Positions 22,481 to 29,880 of a stretch of 36,576 bases of DNA are shown piece by piece. Source of the stretch: a virus; the IMG/VR virus record IMGVR_UViG_3300038415_000117, positions 1 through 36,576 of that record, one strand, 5' to 3'. Numbering within the stretch: position 1 is the first letter of the stretch; each line of letters starts with the position of its first letter. The position numbers were made by a program, and so were the translations under genes. Under the pieces are notes generated by a model. The model saw only the letters and a list, made by a program, of their open reading frames with translations. It had not been told where the DNA came from and searched no databases.

Positions 22481-24450
22481 TACTAGCATTCCTAGTGCTA
22501 GTACTAGCGCGTCCAGCGCTAGCCGACGAGTGCACAAGCCCAGTCTTTGATTCCACAGGGAAAGTCAATGCCGTTGAGATTGAGCCCCTTCTCAAGAAGA
22601 TCCAAAGCGACGGCGCAGACCCTGCCCTCGTTCGAGTCCTCACAACAGACGAGATGAACAATCATGGAAACCTCGACAGGTATGCCGGGGACATGTTGAA
22701 ACGATGCCCATCGTGGCAGTCAGCCGGCGGCCGCCTCAAGGCCAACATCTTCCTGCTGATCCTCGAACCCAAGGGTAAGATTGCGGTTCAATTTGCCAAG
22801 AAGGGCCCATTCCAGTCCGTGTTTCCCAACGAGAGGATTGTGGACATTGGACAAGAAATGGGTGGGCTCATTAGCAAAGGAGACTTGACCGGAGCCGCAA
22901 AAGCTGGGTTATTGAGGGCTCATGCCCTGATATCGGCTCAAAAGGCTGAATCTCGTATTGTTGCGAGTGGCCCTGTCACCATTGTCAACCACAACGAGAA
23001 GCCGGCAGACTTGAGTGGTGGGTTCTCCTTCCTGAAGTGGCTCCTTGCCATAGACGTTGCTAGTGGTTTGATCTGGCTGCTCCTCTTCCTGCGAGCCAAG
23101 AAGGAAAAGACTCAGGCAGCTCAGCAGACAGCCCAAACTAAATTGGCCAGCTGCAACAACCTGATCATTGACTTCGACTCACGCCTGACTCGGATAGCGT
23201 CCATGATCACCTCCTACAAGGCCACAATAGGGGTTGTAGACTTCAACACCTATCAGGCCACACTACAGGACTTGGATAGTAAACAAAGCTCGGCCAAGTC
23301 TCAATTTGCCAACAGTGCTACGTCCTCCAACGACCCAGCGAGCTCTGGCCTGAGTGCGGATCAGTACGATGCCATGGCGAGGATCTATGACCGCCAATTG
23401 GGAACCCTGAACGATCTTGATTCTTCAATTACCAGGTTCGAAGGGATTGTTCGTGGGATCGGTAAACTACGTGACGGGGCCCAACCCGCCATTGATGCCC
23501 TGACAGCTGAAATCGAGAGTGCGACCTCTGTAGTCAATGCCGAAAAAGTCCTGAAGACCGATGGACCCCGGGCCACCCTACAGCAGGCAATCAACCTCTT
23601 AGAGCGGGCCACCAGTGAACTCGAAGCTAAGAGCTTCCAAGCTGTTGCGAACACCTGCAAGGAGGGTATGGGTCAAGCCAAGAAGGCTACCCAACAAGTT
23701 CGAGAACTAGCATCTCGCAAGCAGAACATCGAGAACAGCATCTCACAACTCGACCGCTTGGTGATGTCTGATAGGCTCGCGAGCATCGATACCCTCATAA
23801 GTGAGATCCATACCATGTATGGAGAAGGCTCGGAGTCTCCAGCACTTGAGCAACGTGCTGTGGTCACCCAGAAGACCCAAGAGCGGCAGTCAGCTATTAC
23901 CCTAGCCAAGGGTAGTTGCCTTACCCAAAATTGGGACCTGGCTGAACAGCAGATTGCTATTGCAAAGTCCACTGAGTCGGCCATCGACAATGCAATCGGT
24001 ACAGTCCAGAATCTGAGTCGCCGCTTAGCCAACGCCCGCCGGCCCCAGCAATCCAGCTCCTACCGGCCATCTTCGGGTGGGTACTCGGGTGGAAGTCGTT
24101 CCAATCACGTGACCCATACCACCGTGGTCAATAATTATGGCCGGCCTGGCTATGATGACAATGGATTAGCCCTTGGCGTAGGTTTGGGTTTGGCCATTGA
24201 CGACATGGAAACCAATGCTGAGAATACTCGTCTCCGGCGAGAGCTTGAAGAGGAACGACGAGAACGAAGCTGGGGTGGATCAAGCCGTCGCTCTAACGAT
24301 GACGACAGTAGCTTCGGGGGCGGTTCCGTCCAGTCCAGTAGCAGCGACGATGGCGATAGCGGGTATGGTGGCGATTCCGTTGACACTAGCTCATCTAACG
24401 ATAGCAGTGACTTCGGTGGTGGCAGTAGCGGCGGCGGAAGCGACGACTGA
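22459..24450 (+). CDS. TPM-domain membrane protein with long coiled coil
   Basis: This 663-residue protein has a signal peptide (cut near ALA-DEC, residue 22), a TPM-fold domain (about 25-170), a membrane helix (about 190-211: LKWLLAIDVASGLIWLLLFL), a long coiled-coil region (215-520), and a Ser/Gly/Asp-rich tail ending in a glycine-serine run. This layout (exported TPM domain, membrane helix, coiled coil, Gly-Ser tail) is that of proteins paired with PspA in bacterial envelope-stress operons. The PspA gene follows after 27 bases, which strongly supports the link. The domain's biochemical role is uncertain (a phosphatase in plants, envelope quality control in bacteria). Confidence 0.8.
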   Translation: MFRPITMILAFLVLVLARPALADECTSPVFDSTGKVNAVEIEPLLKKIQSDGADPALVRVLTTDEMNNHGNLDRYAGDMLKRCPSWQSAGGRLKANIFLLILEPKGKIAVQFAKKGPFQSVFPNERIVDIGQEMGGLISKGDLTGAAKAGLLRAHALISAQKAESRIVASGPVTIVNHNEKPADLSGGFSFLKWLLAIDVASGLIWLLLFLRAKKEKTQAAQQTAQTKLASCNNLIIDFDSRLTRIASMITSYKATIGVVDFNTYQATLQDLDSKQSSAKSQFANSATSSNDPASSGLSADQYDAMARIYDRQLGTLNDLDSSITRFEGIVRGIGKLRDGAQPAIDALTAEIESATSVVNAEKVLKTDGPRATLQQAINLLERATSELEAKSFQAVANTCKEGMGQAKKATQQVRELASRKQNIENSISQLDRLVMSDRLASIDTLISEIHTMYGEGSESPALEQRAVVTQKTQERQSAITLAKGSCLTQNWDLAEQQIAIAKSTESAIDNAIGTVQNLSRRLANARRPQQSSSYRPSSGGYSGGSRSNHVTHTTVVNNYGRPGYDDNGLALGVGLGLAIDDMETNAENTRLRRELEEERRERSWGGSSRRSNDDDSSFGGGSVQSSSSDDGDSGYGGDSVDTSSSNDSSDFGGGSSGGGSDD

Positions 24451-24477
24451 CCTCAACAAGGAAAGAAGGAAAACACT

Positions 24478-25179
24478 ATGGCATTAGGTATTTTCGACAA
24501 GGTTACCCTACTGGTCAAGGCAAAAAGCCACGACCTACTCGACAGGCAAATCGAAGCAAACTCGGTCCCGGCTCATGAACAACTCATTCGAGAGTTAGAA
24601 GGGGCAATCCGAGCTGAGTCGACCGAAACCATTAAGGCGGATGTAGCGGCCAAGAACCTGCACACCCAGGTCGGAGTCATCCAGCAGCACATCAACGAAT
24701 ATCTCGCGGGGATACAAGCCAACATCGACGACGGGGACCCCTCCAATGATCACGAACAAGCTCCGATGATGATGCACGTCGAGGAGTTGGAAGCCGAGAT
24801 GGCCGACATTAAGGCTCAAGAAGAAACAGCGAACAAGAACCATACCCTCTTGGCCACCACCTTGGAAAAGCTACAAGAGCGCCACAAGACCATGGTTCGT
24901 GAACTTTCCCAACTTCGTCGAGCAGTGAGCCAAGCTAATACCGACGAGAACGCCCTCAAGACGGTCCAGAAAGTGAAGGACCTAACCGATGGTGTTGACT
25001 CAGCCCATCTCGGGAACGCCCTGGCCCACGCTCAGGAAAGGTCCCAAGTTGCGAGTGCTCAACTGGAGCAAGCGGTTGGTAGCATTCAGGACAGTCCAGA
25101 GGCCCTGCTGGCCAAGAACTCAGCCATGGCTCGACTGGCCGCTATGCGAAAAGCTGCTGCTGGCCAGGCCGCTCAGTAA
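24478..25179 (+). CDS. PspA/IM30-family protein
   Basis: This 233-residue protein begins LGIFDKVTLLVKAKSHDLLD, the amphipathic helix and first helix of PspA/Vipp1, and then is a long helical hairpin. Members form ESCRT-III-like coats that repair and remodel membranes. There is a strong AGGAAAGAAGG site before the ATG. With the preceding TPM gene it forms a typical membrane-stress pair. Confidence 0.85.
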   Translation: MALGIFDKVTLLVKAKSHDLLDRQIEANSVPAHEQLIRELEGAIRAESTETIKADVAAKNLHTQVGVIQQHINEYLAGIQANIDDGDPSNDHEQAPMMMHVEELEAEMADIKAQEETANKNHTLLATTLEKLQERHKTMVRELSQLRRAVSQANTDENALKTVQKVKDLTDGVDSAHLGNALAHAQERSQVASAQLEQAVGSIQDSPEALLAKNSAMARLAAMRKAAAGQAAQ

Positions 25180-25181
25180 AC

Positions 25182-25811
25182 ATGAGACTGGCTTCGACAG
25201 CTAGGTTGATGGCTTGGAGGTCCGAGCCATTGAAGACCTGGAACAAGGAAAATCCGCGTGGATTCGAACTCTTCTACAAGAAGGTTCGAGTCGCGCGGGT
25301 GTTCCCCTTCCGAGTCGGGCTCACCGAGTTCGACGACCGATGGTACTGGGTAGCTGGGTACGCCGGTGATTCAGAGGTACCAGCTATCCCTCGGAAGAAC
25401 TCTTCTAATGCCCCTCTTCATGACACTAGGAAGGCCAAGGACGAGTGCGAAGCCTACGTCCGCCAGTGTCTTGGGAAGCCCAAGCATGGATGTCGACGGA
25501 GACTCTCCTGGGTCAAAGAAGTCCCTGACCCAAACCGGTCTATAGCCATAGGTCCACCCCCAGGAGGCAAGTTCCTCCTCAATGAGAAGGTGGTGGTCGG
25601 AGAGGTGAAGCCCTTCCGGATTGGGTTCGGGGCGTACCGGGGTTGGTACTGGACCGCCGCGCTACCCCCCACTGACGAGTTCGCCCACCTAACCGTGGAG
25701 CCACGAAGCACGAAGAACTCACCTGTTAACAGTCTCAGGACGGCCAAGGACGATTGTGACGCTTACCTGCGAGAACAACTACTGATCAGTCCAATGAGGA
25801 AGAGACCCTGA
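25182..25811 (+). CDS. protein with an internal tandem duplication
   Basis: Two similar halves are visible (about 20-95 and 105-195). Each has a basic start, then V(F/K)PFR(V/I)G, a (W/Y)YW motif, Asn-Ser-Pro and a final AKD(E/D)C(E/D)AY(V/L)R. No known family was recognised. It starts two bases after the PspA stop, so it is part of the same operon and perhaps of the same complex. Confidence 0.7.
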   Translation: MRLASTARLMAWRSEPLKTWNKENPRGFELFYKKVRVARVFPFRVGLTEFDDRWYWVAGYAGDSEVPAIPRKNSSNAPLHDTRKAKDECEAYVRQCLGKPKHGCRRRLSWVKEVPDPNRSIAIGPPPGGKFLLNEKVVVGEVKPFRIGFGAYRGWYWTAALPPTDEFAHLTVEPRSTKNSPVNSLRTAKDDCDAYLREQLLISPMRKRP

Positions 25812-26041
25812 TGAAACCGATCCACTACACACTCATCATCTTAGTGACCATCTCAGGTCTGGTCTGGGTAGTCAGTAAGTACCCAAAGGTGGTCACCAAC
25901 TTTCAATGCACCGAGTGGATGATACCCAAGCATAGTGATTCAGCTACGTGTCCTCCACACTCACATCTTATGGCGGTAGGGGAGCAGTGGATCTGCTCCT
26001 GCAGATCAGAAGAACAAACCATGAAAGGGATCCAACGATGA
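25811..26041 (+). CDS. small single-pass membrane protein with Cys-rich domain
   Basis: This 76-residue protein has one N-terminal membrane helix (IHYTLIILVTISGLVWVV) and a soluble tail with four cysteines (C, CPPH, WICSC). The tail probably faces outside the cytoplasm. It shares one base with the previous stop (TGATG). A role with the PspA/TPM pair is suggested only by position. Confidence 0.65.
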   Translation: MKPIHYTLIILVTISGLVWVVSKYPKVVTNFQCTEWMIPKHSDSATCPPHSHLMAVGEQWICSCRSEEQTMKGIQR

Positions 26042-26355
26042 TTGGCGCCGGCAGAATTATCAAACTTCTTGGGGAGCATGTGACTGGAGTACGCGATACC
26101 AGCGAAGTCACAACTAGCTGGCAGGTTGAAGCTGGACCCTACAAGGCCGCCATTACGGAATGGACCTTTGAATCAAAGCAGTACTATCGGTATGAGTTGC
26201 GTGTTGGTGGAAGAGCTATCCTGTATTCAGGCAACAAGAGTGCTTCCACCATCGAGGAAGCTATCCAGATAATCGAGAACACCTTGCGAGAATACCTTCT
26301 TAGGAAGTCCATCATCGAGAAGCGCTTCGGACCCAGATCTAATCCGAGCCCCTGA
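26038..26355 (+). CDS. hypothetical protein
   Basis: From ATG 26038 (ATGA overlap with the previous stop) the product is 105 residues. It looks like a small alpha/beta protein (YYRYELRVGGRAILYSGNKS, then a helix IEEAIQIIENTLREYL). No family is recognised. It is the last gene of the rightward operon that starts at 20726. Confidence 0.6.
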   Translation: MIGAGRIIKLLGEHVTGVRDTSEVTTSWQVEAGPYKAAITEWTFESKQYYRYELRVGGRAILYSGNKSASTIEEAIQIIENTLREYLLRKSIIEKRFGPRSNPSP

Positions 26356-26364
26356 GCGACCCGG

Positions 26365-26583
26365 TCACTCGTCTACAGGTAAGTGAGTGACATTCCCGTC
26401 TATAACTGCATTCTCAATGCAGTAAGCGGTTCGAAGATACAAATCACCATCTCGATTGATTTTCTCAGCCTGTCCAGGTGCTTCCCCCTTAACTGTACAT
26501 GTTCCACTGTACGTTCGGTTGAACATGCAGTTGAGCGAACAGCATCTGGCATCGAACGGGAGGATGACTTTTAGAGATTGCAT
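26365..26583 (-). CDS. small Cys-rich protein, second local paralogue
   Basis: This 72-residue protein has CCSLNCMFNRTYSGTC followed by DGDLYLRTAYCIENA. It aligns with gene 26625-26951 (CSLNC ... C ... FLRTDYC) and gene 21382-21588. A zinc-binding site is probable; the function is unknown. It follows the third copy on the same strand with a 41-base gap. Confidence 0.65.
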   Translation of the reverse strand: MQSLKVILPFDARCCSLNCMFNRTYSGTCTVKGEAPGQAEKINRDGDLYLRTAYCIENAVIDGNVTHLPVDE

Positions 26584-26624
26584 GGTCTAACTCTACCACT
26601 AACATGCACCCACTGGAAGAGGGT

Positions 26625-26951
26625 CTACTTCTCCTCGCGCAAGTAATGCTCGTCTTGGTCATTGACTCGAACGAACTTAGCTCCGCACTCAGTGCACCTC
26701 GTTTGGTATGAGTGGCGCTCCCCCTCACAACGGCCATTACACTTGGGGCAGATTTCAGTGACCTGCCACTGATCTGAGGCGTGCTTGCGACAGTAGTCAG
26801 TCCGTAAAAAGTGAGTACTGTCGTCCTTCCTCAACTGCTCTCTATGATCAGGGTCATACCCACGAGCGGTACAACAACTGAGGTTCATGAGCTGGCAATT
26901 GAGCGAGCAATGATTTTGGTCAATGAGACTAATCGATGCTGGTAGTCGCAT
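26625..26951 (-). CDS. Cys-rich protein, third local paralogue, with extra zinc ribbon
   Basis: The first 50 residues match the family: HCSLNCQLMNLSCC, then THFLRTDYCRKHA. The C-terminal half adds a second zinc ribbon (CPKCNGRC, later CTECG). The function is unknown. It diverges from the GIY-YIG gene with 32 bases between starts. Confidence 0.7.
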   Translation of the reverse strand: MRLPASISLIDQNHCSLNCQLMNLSCCTARGYDPDHREQLRKDDSTHFLRTDYCRKHASDQWQVTEICPKCNGRCEGERHSYQTRCTECGAKFVRVNDQDEHYLREEK

Positions 26952-26972
26952 GTACTTCGAGTCCCAAAGTGC

Positions 26973-26978
26973 TACAAT
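26973..26978 (+). promoter_or_regulatory. -10 element before the GIY-YIG gene
   Basis: TACAAT is followed by exactly five bases (AGGCC) and ATG 26984, the same leaderless spacing as the class A promoters. No clear -35 hexamer is found 17-18 bases upstream. Confidence 0.45.
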
Positions 26979-26983
26979 AGGCC

Positions 26984-27820
26984 ATGCCTAGGGCCTTTGT
27001 CTATGTCATTCAGAACGTAAAAGACGGTAAGATCTACGTTGGGAAGACGATTAGTCCAAACGTCCGGTTCGGAAACCACTTGACCTATGCTCGTAATGGG
27101 TCTTCAAAGGGTCACCTGTACAAGGCAATACGGAAGTATGGTGAGTCCTCGTTCACATACAATCTTATTGAAGAGCACCAAACTGAGTCCGAGGCCCTTG
27201 AGGCTGAGAGGTTCTTCATCGCTTACCTGAGATCTATTGGGGCTAGGTTGTACAACTTAACAGAGGGTGGAGAGGGTACCTCTGGGTATAAGCGCTCACC
27301 TGAGCAAATTCAGAGAGGGGTTGAGAACTCTAGAGCTGGGCTGAAACAGGCTTGGGTTAAACCTGAGGTTAGGGCACGACATAGTCTAGCGAGGAAGAAA
27401 CTATGGTCTGATGAGAAACGTAGAGAGACCCAGGGCACTCTTACTAAGTTGGGCATGAGTGACCCTGGAGTAAAGAAAAAGCTTGTAGCTAATGGTCTTG
27501 CAGTTTGGGCGGACCCTAACTCACGAGAGAAGTTGTTGGCGGCAAACGCTAAGTCCGAAAGTCGTAAGGCCAAGGGTGATGCTGCTAGCAAGCGGTGGAA
27601 GGACCCTGGTAACCGAAAGAAGTATATGGCTAGCGCGCTTAATCCTGTTGTCCTAGAAGCTAAAAGACAAGCTTCACTTAGGCGCTGGGCTAGGTACCGT
27701 AGAGATAATGGGCTAGAGCCCAAGTTGGGTGACTTCGAGTTGCTCACCCGAAGCCATCTCGTACCAACGAGCGGAGAGCATTCGGGCATACAAGACAGGG
27801 TTCAATCCGTAATGCCCTAG
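26984..27820 (+). CDS. GIY-YIG homing endonuclease with NUMOD-type repeats
   Basis: The N-terminal 90 residues form a GIY-YIG nuclease: FVYVIQNVKDGKIYVGKT (variant of GIY-x10-YIG), the catalytic Arg in RFGNH, and Glu in LEAERFFI. The rest contains repeated basic modules typical of NUMOD3-like DNA-binding domains (GYKRSPEQI, and three tracts of A/S-x-K/R-W/L-DP-xR). Such proteins cut a target site and spread their own gene. The last 108 bases overlap the convergent ATP-grasp gene, and the tail after about residue 245 lies mostly in that overlap. Confidence 0.9.
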   Translation: MPRAFVYVIQNVKDGKIYVGKTISPNVRFGNHLTYARNGSSKGHLYKAIRKYGESSFTYNLIEEHQTESEALEAERFFIAYLRSIGARLYNLTEGGEGTSGYKRSPEQIQRGVENSRAGLKQAWVKPEVRARHSLARKKLWSDEKRRETQGTLTKLGMSDPGVKKKLVANGLAVWADPNSREKLLAANAKSESRKAKGDAASKRWKDPGNRKKYMASALNPVVLEAKRQASLRRWARYRRDNGLEPKLGDFELLTRSHLVPTSGEHSGIQDRVQSVMP

Positions 27821-28486
27821 TGAAAACGAATCATTCATTTCGACCAGTAGGGTGCGACCTTGTCGGTCAATACCCCAATCGAGGCTGTAGGCACGTGGAG
27901 CCTCTTTCTTCAGGGCTAGGAGAGCAGCCGCGTCCTCGACGATGCTTCGGTTAGGGGCTAGGGACCAGTCCCCCTTGTAGTGCCTCACATCAATGACCTG
28001 GTCCCTCAAGATGTAACTCCGGAATTCGGCTCTAAAGTACACGAAGTCTGAGATCCATACCTCAAACTCATCCGGTTGGGTTACAATTCTACGGCGGTCT
28101 TCGGCTCGGTTGTACCAAACAAACCCGGTGAATTCCTTGTGCTGGACCGGTTTGACGAATACAGGGGTAGTGGAAGATCTAACCTCTCCGAGGAGACCTC
28201 TCCGGATAGTGCGCCCGAGAACATGATGGAGTGGTCCAGGGTAGTCGATGTTCACCGGAATCGGACGACCGAGTCTCTTGAGAGCCCGGTGAACATCTCC
28301 AATATACCCGGCGACCCCAACGTGAGGACCCAGGTCGCACATGTTGTCGATGTCATCTACCCACTCGAAGGTGTCCAGCTCCACTCCGCACTCGGCAAAC
28401 CCGCGCCTAGAATAATCGCCCAGGACCGTCTCCGGGTAGTTTTCCCGGTGGCGGACATAAAACTTGGTGGCTTCGATGAGTTCCAA
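27713..28486 (-). CDS. ATP-grasp protein (DUF4343-like)
   Basis: This 257-residue protein has the C-terminal half of an ATP-grasp ligase: VFVKPVQHKEFTGFV, the ATP-binding YFRAEFRSYIL, then AYSLDWGIDRQGRTLLVEMND with a metal-binding Glu-x-Asn, and SLGHYGL. This layout matches DUF4343, a family frequent on phages, of unknown acceptor. ATP-grasp enzymes couple ATP hydrolysis to forming an amide, thioester or similar bond. The start is TTG 28486, directly after the TAA of the antirepressor and in the same frame; no ATG lies near. Confidence 0.8.
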   Translation of the reverse strand: MELIEATKFYVRHRENYPETVLGDYSRRGFAECGVELDTFEWVDDIDNMCDLGPHVGVAGYIGDVHRALKRLGRPIPVNIDYPGPLHHVLGRTIRRGLLGEVRSSTTPVFVKPVQHKEFTGFVWYNRAEDRRRIVTQPDEFEVWISDFVYFRAEFRSYILRDQVIDVRHYKGDWSLAPNRSIVEDAAALLALKKEAPRAYSLDWGIDRQGRTLLVEMNDSFSLGHYGLNPVLYARMLSARWYEMASGEQLEVTQLGL

Positions 28487-29380
28487 TTAGTGGTAGAAGC
28501 TATCAAAATCACTGATTTTCTTCAAGTCTTCTTCGCTGATGAAGTTGGTTCCTTCATCTTTGGTTGGTGAGGTCGGCGTCGGAGGGTCCAACAACTCGCG
28601 CGGAGCCCCGGGTCTCATGTTGGCCAAAGCGAACTTGTACAGGGGAATCAGGTGGCCCCACTTCTCAGCTAAGTCCAATGGTTTCACTTCTTTACGCTGA
28701 GTCTGGCTCATGGAGATAGCCGTCTGGTACAGATCGATCCCAGTCTCTCTTCCGTAGAGCCGGTAGAGCTTATCCCAACCTGATCGGTACTCGTACCCAT
28801 GCCCGCGGTCTGTCGAGCGCGAGACAATCTTCCCGAGGAGCGTTCGAATCTTCCTGGGGCTAAGACGAGTGATGTCCCCCTCATCCTCTTCGAGCTCTAC
28901 CCTGGGGGAGATGGCTCGGACTGCCGGCTCCAACTTCAGAGTCATTACGTGGGAGGTCAGGGTGGCCATGGACGTGATGAGCCTGTCCAAGGTATCATTG
29001 AGCCGATCTGTCTGGAAGCTTGATCCAGCACCATTGCGCCCAAAGAACCAATCAGCTATGGCTTTGGCAGCCAGCTTTTGGAACTGAATGAGCTTTGGTT
29101 TTACCTTGGGTGCAACCTTCGCAGGGTTAATGGTCGCCAACCACTGAGGGGCGGACTCAGTAGAGATACACAATTGCTTGTAGATCTTACCGTCAGCTGC
29201 AGTCATGGAGATCATCTCCATGACTGGCCATGGTAGGTCTTTCAGGCGTTTAATTTGACCAGAATGGTCTACCCCTAGTACCTCACAGACCTTCTTCACT
29301 ACAACCCAACCGTTTCCAGATTCGTCCCGAACCGCCTCCACCTCTTCGGAACCTATCTTCACGATCTCTGTCTTCGGCAT
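28487..29380 (-). CDS. phage antirepressor (P22_AR_N type)
   Basis: The N-terminal about 110 residues match the P22 antirepressor N-domain: GWVVVKKVCEVLGVDHSGQI, RLKDLPW, then APQWLATINPAKV and a helix with IQFQKLAAKAIADWFFG. Such proteins bind phage repressors to block them, or bind DNA. The C-terminal part is unrecognised, charged and helical (ISPRVELEEDEGDITRLSP), perhaps an effector region. The leader has an AGAAGGAGTG site and a GGTGTAATAC box. Confidence 0.8.
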   Translation of the reverse strand: MPKTEIVKIGSEEVEAVRDESGNGWVVVKKVCEVLGVDHSGQIKRLKDLPWPVMEMISMTAADGKIYKQLCISTESAPQWLATINPAKVAPKVKPKLIQFQKLAAKAIADWFFGRNGAGSSFQTDRLNDTLDRLITSMATLTSHVMTLKLEPAVRAISPRVELEEDEGDITRLSPRKIRTLLGKIVSRSTDRGHGYEYRSGWDKLYRLYGRETGIDLYQTAISMSQTQRKEVKPLDLAEKWGHLIPLYKFALANMRPGAPRELLDPPTPTSPTKDEGTNFISEEDLKKISDFDSFYH

Positions 29381-29402
29381 AGAAACACTCCTTCTGTTTC
29401 GT

Positions 29403-29412
29403 ATTACACCGA
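29403..29412 (-). promoter_or_regulatory. class B box (TCGGTGTAAT) before the antirepressor
   Basis: It is one of the GGTGTA copies; 22 bases separate it from ATG 29380, with a ribosome binding site in between. The TAA is also the stop codon of the preceding gene. Confidence 0.4.
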
Positions 29413-29625
29413 AGGTTTACTATCCTCCTCGATCGGTTCTGGCGGCTCAGACGGAGGCTCAAAGTAAATGGTCTCAGGTCGTGGCCTAGTTGGTTCAGGT
29501 TTGGGGGGCTCGGGCTCAACCTTGGGCTTGGGCTCTTCACCAGGTCTCGGTGGAACACCCACGGTTGTTTCAGCTTCCGACTCCCATATCAGCAGGCTGA
29601 TCCTATCCTCGATGCTCATACTCAC
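29404..29625 (-). CDS. Pro/Glu-rich disordered protein
   Basis: This 73-residue acidic protein, with a short helical N-terminus (MSIEDRISLLIWES), is followed by runs of P, E and K (PKPKVEPEPPKPEPTRPRPE). It is likely intrinsically disordered. The function is unknown. It ends 23 bases before the antirepressor start and may be co-transcribed with it. Confidence 0.6.
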   Translation of the reverse strand: MSMSIEDRISLLIWESEAETTVGVPPRPGEEPKPKVEPEPPKPEPTRPRPETIYFEPPSEPPEPIEEDSKPSV

Positions 29626-29644
29626 ACTTTAGCACTAGTAAGTT

Positions 29645-29684
29645 ATGAGCACCCGCCTCAGTGGCCACCCTTACGGGTGCTCAT
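29645..29684 (-). repeat. 11-bp stem with an alternative inner hairpin
   Basis: ATGAGCACCCG (29645-29655) and CGGGTGCTCAT (29674-29684) are perfect complements. On the leftward strand the first arm holds CACCC that could instead pair with the nearby GGGTG around a GTAA loop, so two exclusive structures are possible. No T run follows, so it is not a standard terminator. It lies 20 bases upstream of the Pro-rich gene. Confidence 0.65.
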
Positions 29685-29811
29685 TGATCTCTAAGTTGTA
29701 GACTCTCACTTCGTTCTTTCTTGGTTGGGGTTGAACTCTTGACTGTCGGTTCCAATCATTCCTCTGGTTTGAGCCACCAGAAGCTCACCGTCTTAGGTTC
29801 CGGCGTGTCAT
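29685..29811 (-). ncRNA. possible structured RNA or leader region downstream of a class A promoter
   Basis: A strong promoter (29817-29846) should start transcription near 29811, but no gene of normal size follows. The 127 bases hold only tiny open frames: ATG 29811 (8 codons, MTRRNLRR), ATG near 29759 (17 codons) and a coupled GTG frame (12 codons). A 6-bp hairpin (TCTGGT/ACCAGA, 7-base loop) lies near 29762-29781. The region ends in the 11-bp stem. It may be an attenuator leader for 29404-29625, a small RNA, or the remains of a gene. I searched for a tRNA fold and did not find one. Confidence 0.35.
29785..29811 (-). CDS. leaderless mini-ORF (8 codons)
   Basis: ATG 29811 stands exactly five bases after the -10 TAATAA, like the other class A starts. 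The frame MTRRNLRR ends at TGA 29785-29787. Such a basic 8-residue peptide may be a leader peptide. It may also be chance. Confidence 0.3.
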   Translation of the reverse strand: MTRRNLRR

Positions 29812-29816
29812 GCTTG

Positions 29817-29846
29817 TTATTACGCGCGAGCCACCCAAGAACTCAA
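29817..29846 (-). promoter_or_regulatory. class A promoter, minus strand
   Basis: TTGAGT (29846-29841), an 18-base spacer ending CTCGCGCG, and TAATAA (29822-29817), with five bases to the mini-ORF ATG. The GCTCGCGCGTAATA core is identical to that at 33201-33214. Confidence 0.7.
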
Positions 29847-29880
29847 CAAGAACTGTAAAAATAAGCAGTACTACAATCAG

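Noticed and set aside
26405-26423. 8-bp hairpin ACTGCATT/AATGCAGT
   Set aside because: It falls in the Cys-rich gene within its conserved TAYCIENA motif and has no U tract; coding constraint is enough.
29700-29800. Possible tRNA (a T-arm-like GTTCAA and a 7-base loop reading TTGAGCC)
   Set aside because: No acceptor stem pairs, the T stem does not close and position 37 is not a purine.
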